A DNA stretch of 64,000 nucleotides from Macrocystis pyrifera (taxonomy: Eukaryota; Sar; Phaeophyceae; Laminariales; Laminariaceae): NCBI GenBank assembly GCA_031763025.1, contig JASSKH010000017.1, positions 6,729,361 to 6,793,360 on the forward strand. Direction: 5' to 3'. A model generated the notes under the pieces. That model did not search any database. It worked only from the letters and a program-made list of their open reading frames with translations, and was not told the origin of the DNA. Shown here piece after piece: positions 58,707 to 64,000 of the stretch (positions within the stretch are counted from its first letter, which is position 1; each line of letters starts with the position of its first letter). Both the position numbers and the translations under genes were made by a program.

Positions 58707-58918
58707 TTACGGGGGACCACAGCAAGCAGGACCTACGGTGCACACAAAAACCCATATATTCCCCTATTTTGACTATTACGGGGGTCCATAGTTAACAGGA
58801 CCTATGGTGTGCATAAAAACCTATATATTTTCCTATTTTTACTAACAAAATTTGGTCCCGTTAACTATGGACCCCTGTAATAACAACATTTCGTCCTATT
58901 TACTATGGTCCCCCGTAA
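58707..58918. mobile_element. MITE interrupted by a second MITE
   Basis: The outer element (58707-58775 and 58881-58918) is split inside its internal ACTAACAACATTT block. The inner one (58776-58880) has intact termini and is flanked by TA on both sides. Removing the inner copy and one TA restores the usual internal sequence. Confidence 0.9.
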
Positions 58919-59424
58919 TAGTATTCAGAATCAAAGTGGGCGTGTAAACATAGGCACGTACACGATTTTTGGGTCAAGTGTGGGTGCTGATGATTCCTAC
59001 GCTCCGTGATCGTGCAAATCCCCAAGCGTACGTCAGAACATGATATTGATACTTAACAGTGTAAATTCCAAAGTGCAACGTGAGAAGTTACGCAGCCCCA
59101 CAAATCTCAACCATAGGTGACAATCAGCGGCACGACGAAACAGCGCCACGTTTGGACGTGACGGATCCGATCCAACCGTTACAAGTTGGGCCACTTGGTT
59201 TGGTGGGAAGAAGGTGATGGGTCAAAAAAGGAAACGCTTCTTCTATAGTTGAACGGAGCTCTATGATGTGCTGGTATGTACTACTGTACGTGCACCAAAG
59301 TGTGTACCACTCAGGAGGCAGTAGAGACGAACGATCGTTTGTTCTGGGGGTGCGTGTATATAGTACAATATAATATAGAATCAATTTGAAAGGGACCCCC
59401 CCCCCCCAAAAAAAAAAAAAGCCT

Positions 59425-59539
59425 CGGCTGGTCGGTGGAAACCCGACGTGCTCCGTCCCGGCACATCGTATGGGTGTGCGAGGGCCTGTAGTCATACCAC
59501 TACGACCATGATGCATGATAATGAGTACACTGCCCCCCC
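59425..59539 (+). mobile_element. RepA fragment
   Basis: A plus-oriented terminal fragment, GGTCGGTGGAAACCCGACGT to ATAATGAGTACACTG, followed by eight C. Confidence 0.7.
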
Positions 59540-60043
59540 CTCATCCCAGAAACAACTCGACAATGTTTTTCGAGATCAACAGTCGCCGAAATATCGAAGA
59601 TTTTCAATCAAAAACAAGCCTCCCAACTGACCCTACGTCGACAAAAAAATGTCATGGTGTGAGCACACTCTTGCCCAAAAATCTTTTTTGAAACTGCTCC
59701 AACATCAAGAGCATGCCACATGTCAAACGATTCATCTACAGATCATCTACAGATAATATATTTCCACTCGATGGTCTAGATACATCACGGAAGATCTACG
59801 TACTCCCGACCTTGTTTCGATCTACAGCAGTCGATCATGCTGCCGGGTGCGACCCGTACAATCCGTACCTGTATGGTGGATCTGTACCGTACAAGATCCT
59901 GCACAACCTTCTCACAACGGCGGGTGAGGAACTGCTAGATGATCTAGATCTAGATCATGATCTATCTGTAGATGATCTGTGTGCTCTGTCTGAGGGATGA
60001 ACATTTTCAACGGAGAAACAAATAAAATCACAAATGTGTATAC

Positions 60044-60194
60044 CTCGACGATGTTCTGATCCGCGGAAAAATCTCCCTCAGCCAGCTCGCTAAGGAGTGC
60101 GCTCTCCTGCTCTTGCTCCATCGCTGCCGGCGAGGCGTCTGCCGCGGCTCCGAGGCGTTGCCGCCGGGCCGGGGCCGTACAAGAGCTGCTTTAC
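60044..60194 (-). CDS. Exon 3: junction between coiled coil and first C2 domain, with a 1-nt frameshift
   Basis: The acceptor is GACACAG/GTAAAG and the donor GTCGAG/GTATAC. The 151-nt length breaks the reading frame. The first frame reads VKQLLYGPGPAA, matching the family's K-D-x-A-Y-G segment after LEAQ. The last third reads ELAEGDFSADQNIVEV in another frame, matching the acidic stretch and first C2 beta-strand (family pattern EN-L-F-E-I-H). Removing one base in the C/G-rich run near 60155-60175 joins the frames and gives 150 nt in phase 0 to 0. The extra base may be a sequence error or a real lesion. Confidence 0.68.
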
Positions 60195-60404
60195 CTGTGT
60201 CATATCAGACATTCAAAAATTCTAACGTGTATGATATGTCGCGCAGGATATACTACAAGGATACAATAATACAAGACCCAATCAAAAGGGAACATGCGCT
60301 AGATCGTACAGGTCCTAAGGCTGCCAACACGGCAACATGAGCTACTGCTGTAAATCATGCAGACCAGGCATATATCTGCTCACGTTAAGATGTTAACGTC
60401 ATAC

Positions 60405-60645
60405 ATTTCATAGTCATACATTTCAATTCCGATACGTTTCAATGCCCATACGTTTCAACGCCCATACTTTCCAGCGCCATGTGTGTGTTCTTCACATTTG
60501 AACCGTTCTTTCTACCCGTCGACATCCAGCACAACCAGTGTCCGTGACGATTCTTCAATCCTAGAAGAGATACAAGTTGTGTGGCCATGCATTCCAATGC
60601 CCATAAATTCCAGTGACATACGTTCCAATACCCAACGATAGCGTG
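60405..60645. repeat. Short degenerate repeats (CATACGTTTCAATGCC)
   Basis: A 15-16 bp unit recurs at 60410-60475 and again at 60585-60640, separated by a copy of another dispersed repeat (60490-60580) also seen at 2270-2380 and 54600-54705. Confidence 0.7.
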
Positions 60646-61138
60646 GCGCAGGGGGTGGGTGCGTTTGTCTATTGTAGATGTCCTGGCACTCGCACCTCAG
60701 CCTCCGGGTGGGCGCCCCACTATCACAGGTCGGCAAAGCTGCTACTACAGTAGCACCCACGTGCATCGCTTCCATTCATTACGGAGGGATAAGCCAACGA
60801 TGCAGACGGGAAAAGGGGTGCATTTTGCCTATTTTGTATATATATATATGTCCTGTCACGCTAGCTGTTACGTGGGGACCATAGCAATTACAATCAAATA
60901 TGGTGTGTAAACGTAGGGAGACACGTCGTTTCTAGGGTCCATCGTCGGTTCTGGTTGCTATATGCATGGCTCGCGAAGGGTATGGACCGGTGCGACCAAG
61001 GTTCTCTCGTTTGTTTTGTTTCTTTCACTCTCTTTGCTTCTTTTTTTTTTGGCCTCTGATGGCTTATTTTTATATTTTGTGTCTTTCAATTTGATAAGCG
61101 TCTTTCGTATATTCAAGTAGCCCCTCCCCCCATCCCCT

Positions 61139-61240
61139 CGGTGCTCCGTCTCGAAGCTCTGTCTCGAAAAGGATAAGCGTGGTCAATGGTCAAACGACCA
61201 AGGCGAGCAACAAATGAGCACGCCCCCCCCCCCCCCCCCC
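61139..61240 (+). mobile_element. LINE 3' end fragment with poly-C tail
   Basis: A short plus-oriented copy of the terminal ~85 nt of the LINE (GGTGCTCCGTCTCGAAG, then GTCAAACGACCAAGGCGAGC, then ATGAGCACG) followed by about 17 C. No complete target-site duplication was found. Confidence 0.7.
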
Positions 61241-61312
61241 GCCGCCACGAGTGGGTTGCAATTACTGTGCACCCCCGCAGTAGCCACTGCTATTAGTAAG
61301 CCAACCCTACTC

Positions 61313-61416
61313 TTACGGGGGACCATATTAAATAGGACCTGTGATACACACAAAAGCCGGTATATTAATCTTTTTTTACCAACACTATTTCGTCCTATTT
61401 ACTTTGCCCCCCGTAA
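61313..61416. mobile_element. MITE copy
   Basis: TTACGGGGGACCATATTAAA at the left, CTTTGCCCCCCGTAA at the right. Confidence 0.82.
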
Positions 61417-61531
61417 TACTGCCTTTAGTGCCTTCGCTCGTATGGAAGGACACTCTAACGATACGTAGCGTGGTGAAAGGGGTGTCTTTTTTCATTATCG
61501 TCTGTCTTGGATGGTCCTCTGTTCTTCATAC

Positions 61532-61678
61532 CTGAGCCTCCAGCCGGTGCACGGTGGCGAGGCGCTCGAGTGCGAGGGCTTCAAAGTCGTGCAGCTTCTG
61601 CCCGAGCTGTCCTCGATCCATGGTCGACTTCCGGCACGCCTCCTCGAGCTCGACGTGCAAGTCGCGGTTGATGCTCAT
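61532..61678 (-). CDS. Exon 2: coiled-coil segment ending in the LEAQ motif
   Basis: 49 codons, phase 0 to 0; acceptor TCTACATAG/ATG, donor GCTCAG/GTATGA. The peptide MSINRDLHVELEEACRKS..., rich in Glu/Leu/Arg, ends VHRLEAQ. Vertebrate RPGRIP1 and RPGRIP1L, as I recall them, also close their coiled coil with LEAQ followed by a short K-D-x-A-Y-G segment, and exon 3 supplies the counterpart. The intron to exon 3 holds a MITE (61313) and a LINE 3' end (61139). Confidence 0.78.
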
Positions 61679-62731
61679 CTATGTAGACACATTTTTAGGT
61701 GGGAGGGGCGGGTGACAGAATTATGATGGTCTATCGTAAAAGGTACGTTTCACAAGTATGCGATACAACCTGATACCAATGCGGTGCAACCTCAACCAAT
61801 GATATTCAACACATGTACATAATCTGTCACGGCGTAATGTCTGACAAGGGGGGAGGGTGCAACGATTCATTCTTGCTGGTTAGATGGCGTACGTATCGGT
61901 AGGACACATCTTCTTGTCCAACTCCATTTTAAAAAAACAGGATGTTGGGCAACTTGCGAGGAGGGAACTTTTGTTTTTCAAAAGTTTCGTTTTTGGTGAG
62001 AGAGCAGTCGCGACGTTCACTGTTCAGGCCAAGGCGGCAATATACACGCCAGAAGAGAGAGGTAAGATCGCACTCGCCAGCGAGCAACAATTCGAGTGTT
62101 ATCGTACATGCAACCATCGAGCACTACTATACGTATATTGGAACGCTCTTAATTGGAGTCACACAAATAAACTGCAAACAAGAGTTGCGTGGATTAAACG
62201 TGTGATGCTCATAGAAATGGCACTGTTTTTTCGATAGTTTTTTTTTTTGTAGAGACACCACCTCAGCTGTGTTATGAGATCGAGAATTTTTCGTCTAAAC
62301 TCATCTTCGCAGGCTCCATGTCGTCGAAGCTCATATTTCCAAGCTTCGGGCACGTACACTCCGATCGCGCATTGCCACATGGCGTTCTTTTTTAGCACTA
62401 CGAGCAGTACCGGACACCTAACAATAAACAGGAAAAAAAAACCCTGTCCAGGCCGGATTTCTTATTTGAGGACGGGTACGTTCTACACTAAAACTCAGTA
62501 TAATGGTTACCCGAAACTTCTTGTTTTCCCGTAAAGCTCAGCCTGGCTTTCTTAACCACTGATCGGTTTTTTCATCACGAGGGGACTAAAAAAGCCTCAA
62601 AACAGTCAGAAGCCACCATGAACCCCAAAACCAGGTATCCCTCTGTGGTTACGCACTCTGTTTGGTTCTGGTTACTATACTACTCCCCCGTGCTAAAGTA
62701 GTGCGTGTCCTGTGCTCTGCTGCGTGCGTAC

Positions 62732-62845
62732 CTGAGCCTTGAGCATGCGTTCCGCCCTTTCGAGCTCTCTGGTAAGGTTGAGGTTGGACACTTGCACTCG
62801 CTGCAGTTTCCGTCGAAGGGCGGGGACGTTGTCCATTTCTTCGTC
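62732..62845 (-). CDS. Exon 1 of window: coiled-coil segment of RPGRIP1L-like protein
   Basis: 38 codons, phase 0 to 0. The acceptor follows a T/G-rich tract (TGTGCGCAG) and the donor is CTCAG/GTACGC. The peptide begins DEEMDNVPALRRKLQRVQ and ends ERAERMLKAQ, with heptad-like Leu/Val spacing and many charged residues, as expected for the coiled coil in front of the C2 domains of RPGRIP1 proteins. It starts at a splice acceptor, so upstream exons lie beyond the right edge. I found none between here and 64000. Confidence 0.72.
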
Positions 62846-64000
62846 CTGCGCACAGCAACACAAACACAAATATAAATATATCAGACCGGATTTTTTGTGG
62901 TGTTTCTGCTAGGGCTGGCTGTGAGCTGGTTGGATTTCACGGCTAGTTTTGTTCGTGGGGGTGTGGCGGAGTAGGCCGAACTAACTGACTATTTTTTATG
63001 TGCTATGTTCTAATGTATCGTTTTGTTGCAATTGTCTCCGTAGTTGACCACTGGTCAGGCGCAGAGTTGTCTCACCCAGACTTCCTTAGCGTTGGATCAG
63101 TCCTTTTCTCTCGCACGCTGCGAGTACCAGCAATCGGCGGAGGTATCTAAGCAAAGCACGACGGTGTCTCTGGACGGAAGCGTGACGTCGACTATGCGGC
63201 AGTCACCGATTTACCACCTCCCAGCTCACGAAGGCTTTGCCCCGTGCACTCCGCGGTGGAGTTGAAGTGCAGTAACTTTGGGTCAGACAACGGACAGGGA
63301 GGAGATGGTCTGACGCCAGTCCAGTGGTGAACAGAGAATGCAAGAGAACAACGGAAGTACGGAGAAGACTACTGGCTGGGGCAGGAAGTCTAAACAAATC
63401 TGATGCTTTCTTTAGGTGATCGATGAAGGTGCAGAAATAATAGTACAGCAGTGTTGCTTATTTTCGCCCTAAGCGGCGACCGGGGACGGCTTTAGCGAGG
63501 CTACATTCTCAAGACGTGCGCTCGCCACACTAGGCACCGTATATCACGCGAGGTAACACACACCCTCTCGGGGACGAATTTCCTGGCCGACTTTTGTTTT
63601 GCCTATAACCAGGGAGAAAGTCACACGAAAACGAAAATAGCGGCGGTTTTGGACAGATATATCTCTTCTTTGGGTGTGTGTATTTCCTTTCAGACGCGCC
63701 GCTCGGCCCTTTTTTGGCACTCTCTCCCCGCGGGCTGTCGACATAAACCAGCCTATTACGGGGGACCATAGTAAAATAGCACCGAATATTGTTAGTAAAA
63801 GCAGGTAAATATATAGGTTTTTGTGTGTACCGTAGGTACTATTTTACTGCGGTCTTCCGTATTAAGAAATTCGTCCGAACGGGGGGGTGTTCTCTTTTTT
63901 ACATGGTACCTACTTGGGATTGTACACTGTATAAATCAACTCCGCCATCTCTTTCACACGAGATCAGGCAGTAGAAAATGCGAGCACTCTAAATGCAATA
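62846..64000. other. Intron upstream of exon 1
   Basis: Seen from the gene this is intronic, because exon 1 begins at a splice acceptor. The only recognised content is a MITE at 63756-63862. Open frames on both strands (for example 63044-63265 plus and 63203-63397 minus) show no family resemblance. Confidence 0.4.
63756..63862. mobile_element. MITE copy
   Basis: TTACGGGGGACCATAGTAAA at the left, diverged CTGCGGTCTTCCGTATT at the right; TA before the left end. Confidence 0.8.

Noticed and set aside
59713..60000. Plus-strand frame ending in an Asp/Leu-rich stretch (DDLDLDHDLSVDDL)
   Set aside because: It is a translation of a RepC copy containing GATCTA repeats.
61884..62237. Plus-strand 117-codon frame
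   Set aside because: It lies within the intron between exons 1 and 2, has no domain, and codon use is unlike the exons.

Overview
The window is nuclear DNA of an intron-rich, flagellated eukaryote. Exons are short (60-750 nt), have GT-AG borders and are separated by introns of roughly 0.4-5.8 kb full of dispersed repeats. There is no operon-like packing. The base composition, intron size, LINE/SINE/MITE content and a ciliary gene fit a brown alga or another stramenopile, but that assignment is an inference of low to moderate confidence.

One gene explains almost all coding signal. It lies on the minus strand, enters from beyond the right edge and can be followed through 35 exons from 62845 down to 2427, about 7.6 kb of coding sequence (about 2,500 residues). 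I built it by hand from splice sites and reading phase. Phase agrees at every one of the 34 junctions if four 1-nt frameshifts inside exons are allowed and one intron is GC-AG. Its N-terminal part (exons 1-10, 62.8-48.95 kb) follows the RPGRIP1/RPGRIP1L (NPHP8/MKS5) plan of the ciliary transition zone: coiled coil, a LEAQ-VKQLLYG junction, first C2 domain, linker, second C2 domain. From exon 10 onward (48.95-2.4 kb) the same reading frame runs into about thirty EF-hand-like helix-loop-helix segments in pairs, interrupted once by a coiled coil plus IQ motif (exon 14), and ends in an Arg/Ser/Pro-rich tail. An RPGRIP1L-type scaffold with a very long EF-hand array is the main discovery candidate.

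The introns hold several repeat families. (1) A LINE whose ORF survives in part at 6.97-7.96 kb, with four truncated 3' ends elsewhere. (2) A non-autonomous element, here called RepA, about 0.53 kb long with some 20 copies. Its last ~80 nt resemble the LINE 3' end, and both end in poly-C instead of poly-A. (3) A ~105-bp TA-inserting MITE with TTACGGGGG termini, about 16 copies including one nested insertion. (4) Minor dispersed repeats and many tandem arrays. Several C-rich retroelement tails lie just upstream of exons of the giant gene and form their polypyrimidine tracts. A 149-nt uninterrupted G run marks one RepA insertion.

Layout: 0-2.4 kb no gene recognised; 2.4-18.3 kb last EF-hand exons, LINE/RepA/MITE-rich; 18.3-48.9 kb EF-hand array with a minisatellite grown from an exon/intron junction, simple repeats and a (GGGCC)n block; 48.9-62.85 kb C2 domains and coiled coil; 62.85-64 kb upstream intron. 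No protein gene on the plus strand could be supported. One tRNA-like sequence lies at 16.64-16.73 kb.
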